A program made the translations under genes and the position numbers. Source: Artemisia argyi (Eukaryota; Streptophyta; Magnoliopsida; Asterales; Asteraceae). Taken from it: a stretch of 64,000 nt of DNA. How positions within the stretch are numbered: the stretch's first letter is position 1; each line of letters opens with the position of its first letter. Below are positions 46,999 to 57,718 of this stretch, piece by piece. Under the pieces are notes generated by a model. The model was not told the origin of the DNA and did no database searches. It saw nothing but the letters and a program-made list of their open reading frames with translations. The stretch lies in the NCBI GenBank assembly GCA_030686995.1, contig CM060680.1:79412060-79476059 (forward strand). Reading direction: 5' to 3'.

Positions 46999-48885
46999 TC
47001 AAACACTTGGTCCCCAATTTCTCATGGGTCCATTTTGGTTAAGCATGCCATTAATTTGTTCCAAGTATGAAAATAGAGCATAAGGGTTCCATGGCATATA
47101 GTTTGAATTTTGGTAATGTCCAGAAGTGTTTTGATTCCAAACTTGTTGGTAGTTTGGTCGAGCATTGAAGTTGCTCTTTGGAAAGGGGCGTTTGGGAATT
47201 GGAGTCTTAGGTCTTGGTTGAGTAGTCTTAGCTCTAAATTCACTTTTATTAAGTCCTACTCCAGTTCTAAAGGCGGGTTTTGTTCCATTTTTATATGTAA
47301 CTTTAACAAATTTTGAACGATCCGATGTGGATGAAGTTCCTGCTGCAGCAGTCCTGGCGGATCCCTCGGGGCCAACTGGCGGAACCCTAATTTGGGTTCC
47401 GTCTGGTCCGCGGGCTGCTGTAGCAATTTTGTTTGTTTCATGTGTGTTCTTTTCTTGTTTCTTTTGTCCCTTAATGATTTCTACTTTCCTGAAACCTAGA
47501 CCTGTTTTATCAAAAGGTGACTTTTGAATTTTCATAATTTCATCCGCACATGAAATGCTCTTATCGAACTTTTTGAACTTTGTGGTTTGTTTGATTAGAT
47601 CATTTTGAGTAATTTTAAGTCTCTCAACTTCAAGTTTAAGTTCTTCACATGATTTGCATGAGGTGTCAATATCTTTACCCTTTTCTAATCTCTTAGCTTT
47701 TTCTTTTAACTCATAGACTTCATTTTCTAAAAACTCCTTTTTAGTTTTCAAAAATTTATTTTTGTTTATGATTTTTAAGCTTAACTCACAAAGTTTGTTA
47801 TATTCATTTTGTAAAGTATCATCATCTATAGAGGAGTAAGATGAGTCGGAGAGTACCTCATTTGAGTTGTGAGCCATGAGAGCAATATCATCATTCTTTG
47901 GCTCATCATCATCTCCTTCATAGTCACTCCAAGCACCACCCACAAAAGCTTGTTGAGGTTTGCTCTTGGGTGGTTTTGGACATTCTCCTACAAGATGACT
48001 TGTATCTCCACACCTATAACATTTTCTTTCAACTTTTCCTTTTCGATCATCACGATCTTTCCGGAAGGTTTTCTTGTCATCTTTAGGTTGCCTTACAAAC
48101 TTTCCTCGCCTACGAAAGAACTTCTTGAAGTCTCTCACGGCCATAGCATATTCCTCATCATCACTATCCGAAGTAGATTCTTCATCATCACTTGATTGGA
48201 CTCTAGCTTTCAAGGCAATGGACTTAACTTTTTCTTTCTTGCCTCTAACTAGTTCCGAATCTTTTTCCATAACCATTTCATGAACTTTGAGGTTTCCAAT
48301 AAGCTCATCAAGTGACATGCTTGAAAGATCTTTGGATTCTTCAATTGCCGTCACTTTTGCTCTCCACTTCGGATGGAGTGCTCTAAGAAATTTCCTGACA
48401 AAGTTCTTACTACAAAAAGATTCATCAAGTGCTTTAAGTGAAGTAATAATAGTGTTAAACCTAGCAAAGGCATTATCAATAATCTCATCTTCGAAAATAA
48501 CAAATTGTTCATATTGTTGAACGAGAAGATCAATTTTGTTATCTTTAACTTGTGAGTTTCCTTGATGAGTGACAATTAAAGATTGCCAAATATCTTTGGC
48601 GGTTTTACACAAAAAGACTCTTTCATATTCTTTCTTAGGCAAAGCATTATAAAGCATCATTTTAGCTTCATTATTTTTACCTATTAATTTCTTTTGATCA
48701 TCATCTTTGATGTTAGTAACTACGTTATCACCATCAATAATTATATACCACAAATCTATATCTTTAGATTTCACGTAAGTTTCAAAACGGTTTTTCAAAT
48801 ATATAAAACCATTTGCTTCAAATAGTGGTGGTCTTTGCATAGATTGCCCTTCTTTGTAATTTTCAAAATCCATGGATCGTTTCAA
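46999..48885 (-). CDS. gag: SIRE1 gag, 628 aa
   Basis: Capsid/nucleocapsid polyprotein. ATG at 48885, or the next at 48873 (MDFENYKEG), lies 55-70 bp after the LTR. UBN2-type gag core at about residues 60-200 ([40 protein letters not shown]). CCHC knuckle CYRCGDTSHLVGEC near residue 290. Acidic stretch and coiled coil (about 370-450) with CKSC. A basic, Pro-rich C-terminus. The stretch encoded by 47341-47424 (TQIRVPPVGPEG region) is translated from a GC-rich inverted-repeat cassette also found in the LTR, so it looks like an insertion. SIRE2 gag is homologous but lacks it. TGA ends the frame at 46999-47001. Confidence 0.93.
   Translation of the reverse strand: MKRSMDFENYKEGQSMQRPPLFEANGFIYLKNRFETYVKSKDIDLWYIIIDGDNVVTNIKDDDQKKLIGKNNEAKMMLYNALPKKEYERVFLCKTAKDIWQSLIVTHQGNSQVKDNKIDLLVQQYEQFVIFEDEIIDNAFARFNTIITSLKALDESFCSKNFVRKFLRALHPKWRAKVTAIEESKDLSSMSLDELIGNLKVHEMVMEKDSELVRGKKEKVKSIALKARVQSSDDEESTSDSDDEEYAMAVRDFKKFFRRRGKFVRQPKDDKKTFRKDRDDRKGKVERKCYRCGDTSHLVGECPKPPKSKPQQAFVGGAWSDYEGDDDEPKNDDIALMAHNSNEVLSDSSYSSIDDDTLQNEYNKLCELSLKIINKNKFLKTKKEFLENEVYELKEKAKRLEKGKDIDTSCKSCEELKLEVERLKITQNDLIKQTTKFKKFDKSISCADEIMKIQKSPFDKTGLGFRKVEIIKGQKKQEKNTHETNKIATAARGPDGTQIRVPPVGPEGSARTAAAGTSSTSDRSKFVKVTYKNGTKPAFRTGVGLNKSEFRAKTTQPRPKTPIPKRPFPKSNFNARPNYQQVWNQNTSGHYQNSNYMPWNPYALFSYLEQINGMLNQNGPMRNWGPSV
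47341..47424 (-). repeat. GC-rich inverted-repeat cassette inside SIRE1 gag
   Basis: GGCGGAACCC (47378-47387) pairs with GGGTTCCGTC (47394-47403) at 9 of 10 positions, with further GGCGG and CCGCGGG arms. CTGCAG lies at the edge, as in the other copies. It is read in frame within gag. Confidence 0.85.
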
Positions 48886-48925
48886 GTTTTAAAACACAAT
48901 ATATTTTAAAAGCTTGAGTAACGTA

Positions 48926-48940
48926 GCTCTTGATGCCAAT
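48926..48940 (-). other. SIRE1 primer binding site
   Basis: The minus strand immediately after the 5' LTR reads ATTGGCATCAAGAGC, a variant of the met-tRNA PBS TGGTATCAGAGC with one substitution and one extra base. Confidence 0.7.
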
Positions 48941-50065
48941 TGTGGAAAACTAGAAGTGGGGTTGAATAGTTTACCGATTAAAATCTTTTTAACTTGTTAA
49001 GTTAGCTTTGAAACTTTCCGTTTGATCAAAGATATATGCAACAAACACAATATATAACATGCAAGTAAATGAAAGAAACGATCAAACCACAACACGAGTA
49101 TTTATCGTGGTTCGGCTACAAGGACTCTTTTTCCTTGCCCTACGTCCACGCCCCGAGTATCCAACTCGAGAGTTTCTTTCACTAGTCAACAAGCTCCTTT
49201 CACCGGCGGAGAAAACCTTACACGTCGCTTATACTTTTACCGACACAAAGCTAGATGTCGGGTTCTTTTACAAGGGCACAACCACTCCCGTTTAGTTCTT
49301 TTACTAGGGTACAACAACTCCCAACACTCTTTGTATTTTGAGGACTAAAATACTAACCACTAACTACAGAATATACACAAATAATTGACGTGTAAACAAC
49401 AAGAGTTTACACAATACTAAGCTAACAAGTCTTGCAATGTTGTGTTGGAAACTTGTAACTTTTGACGACCTTGTGAGCTTCTTTGCTACAAAAGGAAACT
49501 TCACATTTACAATGTTAAGAGGTTAGAAGAAAAGATGAGTGTGTGTGTAAAATATGATCTCAAGAAGTTAGCCAAAAATCAAGTTATGGCTTGGTATTTA
49601 TAGCACAACATTCTGCCTGCTTGGCGGATCAGGCGGAACCCTCAGATGGGTTCCGCCCGTGTACCCCCAGGGTACCGCCGGGTCTGCAGTAGGTTTATGC
49701 AATAACTCTTCAAACCAAACAAGGTCTTGTCTCATAAATCCTAGCAACCAAACAATGTCACATCACTTAAAAACAAGTTAAATGCAAAGCTTGCAAGCAA
49801 CAACAAAGTTAATCAAACACATTACTTTCCATAAATACATAGTGACAAAACTTGCCATAAATGTGATGTGACAATTTCTAATTTAAGAAATAAACTTGTG
49901 TTGTGTTTTATGAAATGTAAAATGTAGCAAAAGTCTAGTTTATGCAAGTCTTAAAAAGTAAGATTATGTTTTACTTAGAAACAAAGGTTTACATTTTGTC
50001 GTTAACAAAACTTAGAGAAGATCGTAAAATATAAATAACGTTTTTAGGCGATATTTGTATTAACA
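48941..50065 (-). repeat. SIRE1 right LTR (5' LTR in element sense)
   Basis: 1125 bp. Minus-strand TATA box TATAAATA at 49602-49595. GC-rich cassette at 49610-49689, with the 10-bp stem GGCGGAACCC (49632-49641)/GGGTTCCGCC (49648-49657), about 20 bp upstream of the TATA box in element sense. Confidence 0.94.
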
Positions 50066-53000
50066 ATTAGTATATAGTGTAAGTCGTTGAATATAAATGG
50101 TTTATGAAACATGTATAGGTTGTACATCTCTTACTACCGTTCGGGCCGACATAATTCAGAAGTCATGGAGTAAACGTTCGAGGAGCCAGGACACTTTAAT
50201 TCGTAAATCCACAACTCATCTTGACGGCTTACTTAATGAACTCCTCACATGAGGCTCCCTACTATTGTAGTATTTGATAACATATGTATAAGTTTTTGAT
50301 CTTTAAAAGTTATATGGTCTTTAGCCGTGGCTTTGCGGTGACCTTGGTCATTGTTACCATGGTCTTGAGACTCAACCTTGGCTTTAGCCATGGTTGTGGT
50401 CTTGGCTTTAGGTCATTAGACCTCTTGGTCTTAGTAAATCATAACTATTATATAGTGACTTTAGTCTAAAAATGGGTTGTTAAGAATTTGAAGAAAATAT
50501 CACTCGGAAAGCGTTTTCAGGGCTCGAGCTTCTATGTTCCTGAACGAAAACAGCATTCCGGACAACTTTCGTGTTTTAACTTTTTGATGAATCGGACCAG
50601 AAGGGTGACTTTCAAAATGGCAGAATGCAAAACAGTAGGGTATAGGCAGTTTTGGTTTCGCTAACTTCTTATGGCCATAACTTTTGACTCGTGTACTCGT
50701 TTTGGGTGATTCAAATTGCTATGTTTTCCTTGTTAAGTCCTCTTTAACAGTAAGTAAATGTAAAATATCATAGTTATACTATTTTGGTCGTGGTTCTCCA
50801 TAAAAGTCACTAGTTTACTTGTTTAAATAACATAAGTTAACATATATATACCATAACTTGTTTTACTAGTTTTTATACATCATGAACACAATACAAAGAC
50901 CATATATAGCATGAAAGAAACATAATAAGCATGAAAATGATATTGAGCAAGAAAGTGTAATAGGATTTCTTACAACTTTTGGCTTTCTAAATAAAGGAAG
51001 TCAAGTATGAAACTAGGACACTAAACCTATGCTTGCAAACCCTTCACCACAACTCTTGTAACCCTTGCTAGCCTTGATATAGACCTTTTGAAAACCAATT
51101 AACTTCAGCCCCTAACACCTTGTATAGCTCCTAATTCAACCATGGAATCACCAAACAAACTTAAGAACTAGGTAGAGAATACTAAGACCTTGAACTTTGT
51201 AGTGTAACTTGTAGTTTGAAGATCAAAGGATCATGGTGCTAGGGATTTATGTGTGGCGTTTTTAGTGATGAGAAAGGAAGGAGATGAGCTTGTATTTTAT
51301 AGCATGAATGAGGAGGTTAGGAAGGTAACTAGGAAAGTTCATTGAGGAGGTTAGTTTTTAAGATATTTAGGAAGCTTTCTTAGCAAGTTTTACACATGTA
51401 TGGATCTTAGGGCTTAAGGAATGAGATCATGACACACAATAGGTGAATCCCCCCCCCCTATAAGTCGGCCAAGGCTGATCTAGGGTGACTAGATGAGTAG
51501 TCATGGTCTTATCTAAGTTACGGAGTGAGTTTTGGTCCCGGTAATCGCTAACGGTAAGTCGTTAAGTCATGAAACTTAAAATCGGGTATCCTAAAAATAT
51601 GAAACTTATAAATATGCTATAACTTATCAATATACTCCATAATAAAATATAAAATGAGTGGTAGGTTCTATTGGGGTGCTCAAACCCTGCTAAAACTGGA
51701 AACGCGGGTCTAAAACGCGTAATACGTAAAACGTACGAAGGTTGCGTAAAATTGAGAAAAGTAAAATGTAACTTTTCTAATAGGATACTAATGACTTAAA
51801 ATGACTTATAATGTTTAGGCTGGGCTTAGTCTAGTGTCGGTAGGTATTTAATGTCTTTTAGACATAAAACCGTAAGCCTAAAAATCAAGGAATGACTTAT
51901 AAAATCAAGGAATGATTTTTGGTCAAAGGAGGAGGGAAAAATATGTTGACTTATTCTAATAATTTGAAAACTCAAATTGTTTTAGAAACGCGGTTCAGGT
52001 ATAGGCTAGGGTTACGGCTGAGTAAAAACGCTTAAAACTGAAAATTCCAGTTTTTTTTTCACGGCCGAGGCTTATTTTGGTCATGTTTTTCTCAGTCATG
52101 ATTAATTCTCTAATTAATCATGAGAGTACTAAACATTTTTCTGATGCGGGGTCACTTAACGCGGTCGAGTTTCGTTGTGCGTAGAATTTTTGAATGACGT
52201 TTTACCCTAAAACGTGTAATTCCGTGTAATTCCTTAATAACTTTCACGAAAATGATCTGATGAGTGTCAAACTTTTAATTTGGCATGGAAATGATTTATC
52301 ACTCGAGGCCAAGAAACAAAAATCAAATTTTGGGAGAATTTCGGGAAAAATGAATAGTAAAAGTGAAAAGTAAAATTTTCGGGGAATAGTAATTAACCTA
52401 AAATTGCGAATTGTTACAGGTGCCAACCCGCAACCGATCGGATGGACATCTATGCCTGTTTATACCAACTTCTTGTGCATGAATCTTGGTCTTTTGTCCC
52501 ATTGTTCTAGGCCCTTCTTAGTGTCTTGTTGTCCAAGCTCCAGCATTTATGTCCCTATTCATTACTAGGAGTATTTGACAAGCCTAAAAGGACCCCAAGA
52601 GTACACAATTAAAGACACAATTCAAGAGATCATTTACTCTCATTACTACTCTCAATTATTATCATCATCTAGCTCTCAAAGAAGGGAAATTCATGCAGAA
52701 AGAACCAGGAACTTTGGAGGACCAAGGAAGCAACATTTGGAGGCCAAAAATCTCAAGAAATCATCACCAATACTTAGGTTAACAATACCTTGTCATTTGT
52801 TATCAATTCCAAAGCATTGTAAGACTTAAAACCATGGATTCTAATGTTAAATATTCTGAGTTTATTTGCATGTTTGCTATGAGTGGCTAGTAGTCTTTTT
52901 ACACTTGTTTTGATGATGTTTTATGCTTAGTGATAGTTATGATTGTGATAACATGTTTTAATTCAATTTCAAGTCAATCCTAAGAACCAATTGTACCTTA

Positions 53001-53762
53001 AGTTTCATAGTGACATTTGTTGAGCCAAGGTTAACTAATTGATAATAGTTTCAAGGGTCGAAAGATTTGTTATTATTCAACTAGTTATAATCATTTGTCT
53101 ATGAATGATTGTTTTTCACCATAATTATTCTTGACTAAACAAAGAAACAAGAAGTATGATTGTAATCAGAATGCTTTTATAACATCAAATCAGATTGTTT
53201 GTAAACCTTTAGTTGGACGAAAGTTTAGATGTTTATAAACAATTGTAACCTTTTTGTCTATGAATGGGTTACCTTTTGTAATGACCATTTCCTAAGAGTA
53301 TTTGATTTGTAATAAGAGTTTGTTCTTGTGTTTAAGATATTCACCATACCTTTTGAACCTTGGATGGATCTTGAATTGATTGGTTTACACCTAAAGCTTG
53401 TTTTTATGAACTAAAATCTTGACGAAGGTTTAACTTGTAGAAACAATAGATTAGACCACCATCTAATTATCACAACCAACATGTTATCAAAAGTTATCAC
53501 AATCATGTGTGTCATTAAGTAGAAAACTAGTCTAAACAAGTGTAGTTTTTAAATTATTGAATTTTCTTATTAACTTATTTGCGTACATTAGAGATTTACT
53601 TTTAGACTTATATTTTGATTCACTCACAAATCCCTCCGAACGATCCCGACTTACCATCATATCTTGCTATAACGGACGAGTACACTTGCTCATATGTGTT
53701 GTTTCTAGATTTGGTAATTCACCCTTATAAATTTAAAACTTGCACTAACAAAACGCACATCA

Positions 53763-54591
53763 GGGTTTACAAGTTCAGCAGAAACCTGATGGTATATTTA
53801 TCAGTCAGGATAAATATGTAAGAGACATGTTGAAGAAGTTTGATATGGAAAATGTCAGAACTGCCACTACACCCTATGAAGCTCCAAAACCAAAGAATAA
53901 TCTTGAACCAGATCCTGATGTGAATGTTCATTTATACAGATCCATGATTGGTTCATTGATGTATTTGACAGCTTCTAGGCCTGACATTACATTTGCTGTG
54001 AGTGCTTGTTCTAGACACCAGGTCACTCCACTTACTTCCCACTTGAATGCAGTCAAAAAGATCTTCAAGTACCTCAAAGGCCAACCCAATTTAGGTCTTT
54101 GGTACCCAAGAGAGTCTCCTTTTAGGTTGGAAGCCTATAGTGATAGTGATTATGTTGGTGCAAATATGGATAAGAGATCCACAACTGGAGGTTGCCAATT
54201 TCTGGGAAGAAGATTGATTTCTTGGCAATGCAAGAAACAAACTATTGTTGCTACCTCTACTACTGAAGCAGATTATGTTGCTGCTGCCAATTGTTGTGGA
54301 CAGGTTCTATGGATTCGAAATCAATTGCTGGATTATGGGTTTAATTTAATGAACACCACAATTTTTATTGATAATCAAAGCACCATATGCATAGTTAAAA
54401 ATCCAGTTTTTTATAATAGAACAAAGCATATTGAGATCAGGCACCACTTTATAAGAGATGCATATGAAAAACATTTGATTAAAGTGGTTTAGATTCACAC
54501 TGATAATAATGTGGCAGATTTATTGACTAAAGCTTTTGATGGACCTAGGTTTCAACACTTAGTTGTCCATATTGGGATGCTTAACCCTTAA
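53763..54591 (+). pseudogene. pol: C1 pol, 3' part (end of RT, RNase H), broken
   Basis: Resumes the C1 RT frame in phase after TSD GGGTT at 53763-53767 (GLQVQQKPDG, DKYVRDMLKKFDM). It runs through the copia RNase [73 protein letters not shown]. One in-frame TAG at 54490-54492. The element's normal stop is TAA at 54589-54591. Confidence 0.93.
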
Positions 54592-55913
54592 CTGCAATGT
54601 TTGAGGGGAGGCATAAGCCTCAGGGGAGGCAAATGCCTCAGGGGAGGATTGTAGTTGTAAATTTGTATATTATTTATATATTTTTGTTTATGTTTTTGTT
54701 TTCTAACACTAACCAACTAATGTTCCTGTAAGTTTTTGTTTGGTTTGTTTGTTACTCTGTGTCTGTTTTGCAGAATGACTTTATAAGGTGATGCTCATCT
54801 TAAGTTGAAGTTCACCAAGACTGTTACAATGGGAAAGTGGTCATGTAAGCTTAGAGCCTGTTTCTACTGAAGAGTAATATAAGTGATACTCATTGATTCT
54901 ACTGAAGTAAAGTTCAAGAGTTGACAATTGAGAAAAGTTGTTCATTCATTCAAGAAACAATTTACAGCTTATAATCAACTTCAAAATGAAATACAAGGCC
55001 ATTCCTATACAGAGTTTAACAAACTTATTCTAGCTTCTATCATCTATTACAAAAGCTGGTGGATATGCATGACCAGTACGATGAAGAAGCTGAAGGTGAA
55101 AATGGAAAGGAGGGAATGATGATGATGACAACGAAGATGCTCAAGAACCTAGTTTTATATCTTTGGTCCCTGGCAACATCACACCATCTTCTACTCCACC
55201 TTCCTTTTTCTCTTACCCATCACCTCTGCCTCCTTGCCCTTTCCCCTGCGTCCATGGTATGAAGTACCAGATCCTGGAGCAGGAAGACCAATCACCACAT
55301 CCTGTGATGTTGGAAGAGATGGATTAGACTTCCTTGGCCTTGGTTGGGATCTCTCTGGTGTGGAAGGAGGGATGAATGATGGATCTTCATCTTCATCCTC
55401 TGAAGATTCTTCATCAGAGGTAAAGACAAAAGGAGAGACATATTGTCTCTCAGCAGGAATGGGGGCATGGCTTGGTTCACCTCTCTCCAGAGCATTCCAC
55501 CTCTTCTCTCGTTCCCTTTCAGCATCTGAATCATCCAAATCCGAAGGAATGTTTGCAGGATCTTCTTAGGGTGAGGGACTTGGAGGTTTCACATCCTGAT
55601 TCTTCCATGGTTGAGCACCGGGGGGAAAGTAATCGTTCCAACCATCACTTGATGATGATGATGAAGAGGTGGATGAGGTTAGATCTATGATTTCTGGTTT
55701 GGAGGACATATTTTTGGTGGATAATTGGGATTTTATTGAGAAATTAGGGTTTTGATGATAATTGGGGGTAATTGATATCTGTAACGTGTGATTTGGGGAT
55801 AATTTTATAGGCGAAGTCAAGGCTTAATGGTAATTAATGCGAGTTGGGTGGCACAATAAAACTCAAGATATTTTTACTCTTGAGTTGATTCTGCTGATTG
55901 ACTTTTTGATTAG
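54592..55913 (+). mobile_element. C1 3' region (PPT-like array; possible LTR start)
   Basis: AGGGGAGG occurs three times (54604, 54622, 54640), alternating with small hairpins GAGGCATAAGCCTC and GAGGCAAATGCCTC. The third motif is followed by TGTAGTTG at 54650, a plausible 3' LTR start. No match to the 5' LTR remnant is visible, so either only U3 is present or the LTR lies beyond the nested elements. A GTAAGT donor-like site (about 54727) and a TTTTGCAG acceptor-like site (ending about 54774) are also present. Confidence 0.5.
55191..55820 (-). pseudogene. Antisense acidic, serine/proline-rich ORF in C1 3' region
   Basis: Runs opposite to C1 pol. One minus-strand frame from 55820 to 55191, with a single in-frame TAA at 55566-55568. 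An internal ATG starts MSSKPEIIDLTSS. Features: EIIDLT followed by an 11-residue serine/threonine run (a SUMO-interacting-motif-like core), charged EREREKRWNALERGEP, the acidic cluster SDEESSEDEDEDPS, a Pro/Arg segment and a basic C-terminus. No known family recognised. Antisense extra ORFs between pol and 3' LTR are known in some plant LTR retrotransposons. Composition alone could also give a chance ORF. Confidence 0.45.
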
Positions 55914-55968
55914 TGATGAGTGCTCAAACACTCATCATTTTTGGTCAAATCTGAACTGCAAAACATAC
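55914..55968 (+). mobile_element. Start of a Tat-like LTR, cut by SIRE2
   Basis: TGATGAGTGCTC...AAACATAC aligns with the reverse complement of the LTR end of the 12.1-kb element (about 20658-20711), including the shared AATCTGAACTGC and AAACATAC. The first nine bases TGATGAGTG pair with CACTCATCA. Only 55 bp are visible before SIRE2. Confidence 0.7.
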
Positions 55969-57232
55969 TGTGGAAAACTAGAAGGGGGGTTTGTATAGTT
56001 TTATGTCCTTTTAAAATTAATTTCCAAAATATTTTGTTGGTTATAAAAACTTTCGATTCGATCTTAAGTGAGTTCAAGCAACAACCAATATAAGCAAGTC
56101 TAAACTAATATTGAAAGTATTGAAATATAATGAAGAAAAGATAGAGTTAGAAAGATCAAACCACAACACGTGAATTTATAGTGGTTCGGCTACAAGGACA
56201 CCTTCCTTGCCCTACTCCACTCCCCCAGTACCACACTCGAGAGTTTTCTTCACTATGTCAACAAACTCCTTATGGTGGAGAAACCTTACACACCTTGGCT
56301 TACACAAGTTAACGACACTATGCTAAATGTCGAGTTCTAATTGTAGCTAGAACCAATCTCACACCAAATATCACACCACGTGATCTTCACACCTTCACAC
56401 CTTCTTCAAGACTTCACACCGTCCTCACACCTTGTCAATCTTCACACCTTCTTCTATGCACAACTAAGTCACAACTACTAAACTAGTTTACAACACACCA
56501 AGATTCTACAATCAACAAATATACACAACACCTTAACAATTAACTATCACTAGTACTATATGAAACTAGCTATACACAACACCACTACAATAAGATGGAT
56601 GTAGAGAAGTGTTCTTCTTCTTGCACTTGAATGGATGAAGCTTTGGATCACTTGGAAACAAAGACTTATGAAATATATGATCAAAGGATTTTAGATCTAG
56701 AGAAGAAGATTGGATCAGAAAGTTTATAGTGCAAAAAGGTGAGAAAAATATGTGGAATGATCCAATATTTATAGGGCCAGAAAATACTGTTCGGGAGCGT
56801 GTCGGTCCCCTTAATTGTAGGCCGGTCCCCTTAATGATTAAGGGGGCCGCCTAGTAAAATTAAGGGGGCCGCCCTCCTGAACGTTTCAAAAGTTTTTCTG
56901 GATAAAATTTGCCCTTTTTGGTTGGAAATTTGAAATCATATTTTTGTGGTTTAATAAAGCTTTACCAAAAATGATTTACAAATATATATAAAATGTTAAA
57001 ATCATTTTATATAATGTTATGTATTAATATAAAATTTCCTTTGATCATGTAATGCATAAGTTACTAAGTTTATGCATACCTTAAGTGATATAAGATGTAG
57101 AGGTAAATATTTGTCACCAAATACTTGTTTATGTATTATTTTTGACTTAATTTGATTTAAGTTTTGTGATTATCAAAACATAGGTTTATTGAGAAATATT
57201 AATAACATTCACAAACATTATTTATATCAACA
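55969..57232 (-). repeat. SIRE2 left LTR (3' LTR in element sense)
   Basis: 1264 bp, TGTGGAAAAC...TATCAACA. TATA box (minus TATAAATA) at 56766-56773, with the GC-rich cassette directly upstream in element sense. Confidence 0.9.
56789..56882 (-). repeat. GC-rich inverted-repeat cassette, SIRE2 LTR
   Basis: Four segments in A-B-B'-A' order: GGTCCCCTTAAT type twice (near 56804 and 56824), then ATTAAGGGGGCC type twice (near 56837 and 56860). Outer arms GTTCGGGAG/CTCCTGAAC. It sits 16 bp upstream of the TATA box in element sense. Confidence 0.87.
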
Positions 57233-57718
57233 ATCTCCCCCTTTTTGATGATTACAAAACTTAAACTCATTAACTCAAAAATTAGTTTTTAAACAAGTAT
57301 TTTAGTGAGTTTATATGTACTTCTCCCCCTTTTTGTAACATCAAAAAGGTTATGCCGACAAGTTTTCATTTGTGAAAATTTTGACGGGTAGAAACTCCCC
57401 CTTGATGTGTACTCCCCCTCGTTTGGGGGCACCAAGAGAACGAGCTATGGAATGCTTGCAAAACAAAAATATTAGAAGCACAAGTATAGACATGCACACA
57501 AATATAATGTAATATAGAAAGAAAGAAGCATTCATATTAGAGCAATGGTTGTGTCAAGACACAACAATACAAGTACAAGTAATGAAGAGTACAAGATATT
57601 AGCAATTTCATAAGCTAACAACAATAGAAATACATCATCATGCAAAAGTACATGGACTTCATAGAGCTTGCAAGCAAAAGGGGTGGCAAAGACTTTATTT
57701 ATTAAGCATATCAAATGC
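57233..57718 (-). other. SIRE2 3' untranslated region with four PPT-like motifs
   Basis: Minus-strand AGGGGGAG-type runs at 57235-57247 (PPT at the LTR), 57323-57335, 57395-57402 and 57412-57419. The last two are 17 bp apart, as in SIRE1. No gene is seen. Confidence 0.8.

Larger units (their letters stand above)
38640..50065 (-). mobile_element. SIRE-type Ty1/copia element SIRE1 (gag, pol, ORF-A, ORF-B)
   Basis: 1125-bp LTRs at 38640-39764 and 48941-50065, TG...CA (TA in the left copy), with about 14 differences counted by eye. The TSD is CTTAG (38635-38639) against ATTAG (50066-50070), one base mutated. Minus-strand order: LTR, PBS, gag, pol, ORF-A, ORF-B, PPT array, LTR. Large size and extra ORFs after pol are typical of the SIRE/Maximus lineage. 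It looks nearly intact, apart from two in-frame stops between gag and pol. Confidence 0.95.
33557..52418 (-). mobile_element. Chromovirus-derived non-autonomous LTR element, SIRE1 nested in it
   Basis: LTR 33557-36934 (3378 bp), interior 36935-37619 (685 bp) and a second LTR 37620-38639 plus 50066-52418. The minus strand carries the PBS (GATTGGTACCAGAGCC, rc of 37605-37619) and a PPT-like AAGGGGTAGAGAC next to the left LTR end. This orients the element as minus. The TGTAACACCCC start and the CTTCGGGACGAAG-type sequence before the 3' LTR resemble Del/Tekay chromoviruses. No gag or pol remains, so it must be moved in trans, or is an internal deletion derivative. Confidence 0.9.
37620..52418 (-). 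repeat. Right LTR (5' in element sense) of chromovirus derivative, split by SIRE1
   Basis: 37620-38639 plus 50066-52418 match the left LTR with scattered substitutions and small indels. One example is the loss of CCATTTTG near 50650 compared with 35157. The 3 x 42 bp repeat is at 38163-38288 and the TATA-like site is at 51294-51301. Confidence 0.92.
9000..53762 (+). mobile_element. Athila/Tat-type Ty3/gypsy element with three insertions
   Basis: Bounded by TGATAACG...ACATCA LTRs (5' 9000-13347, 3' 33155-53762, both interrupted; about 1.74 kb each once insertions are removed) and TSD GGGTT. It has an asp-tRNA-type PBS, a gag-protease-RT-RNase H-integrase order on the plus strand, and a PPT (AAGTGTGGGGGA) before the 3' LTR. 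Coding parts carry several stops, so it is no longer autonomous. Nested inside are 9515-12119, 16495-28579 and 33557-52418. Athila/Tat placement rests on the PBS, the DLGASINLMP protease motif, the post-integrase GGGAGGCAACCC motif and the PPT context. Confidence 0.95.
33155..53762 (+). repeat. Athila-type 3' LTR, split by an 18.9-kb insertion
   Basis: Parts 33155-33556 and 52419-53762 match the 5' LTR. It starts TGATAACG after the PPT and ends ACGCACATCA, followed by TSD GGGTT. The ORFs at 52575-52829 and 53615-53821 mirror those of the 5' LTR and are not considered genes. Confidence 0.92.
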
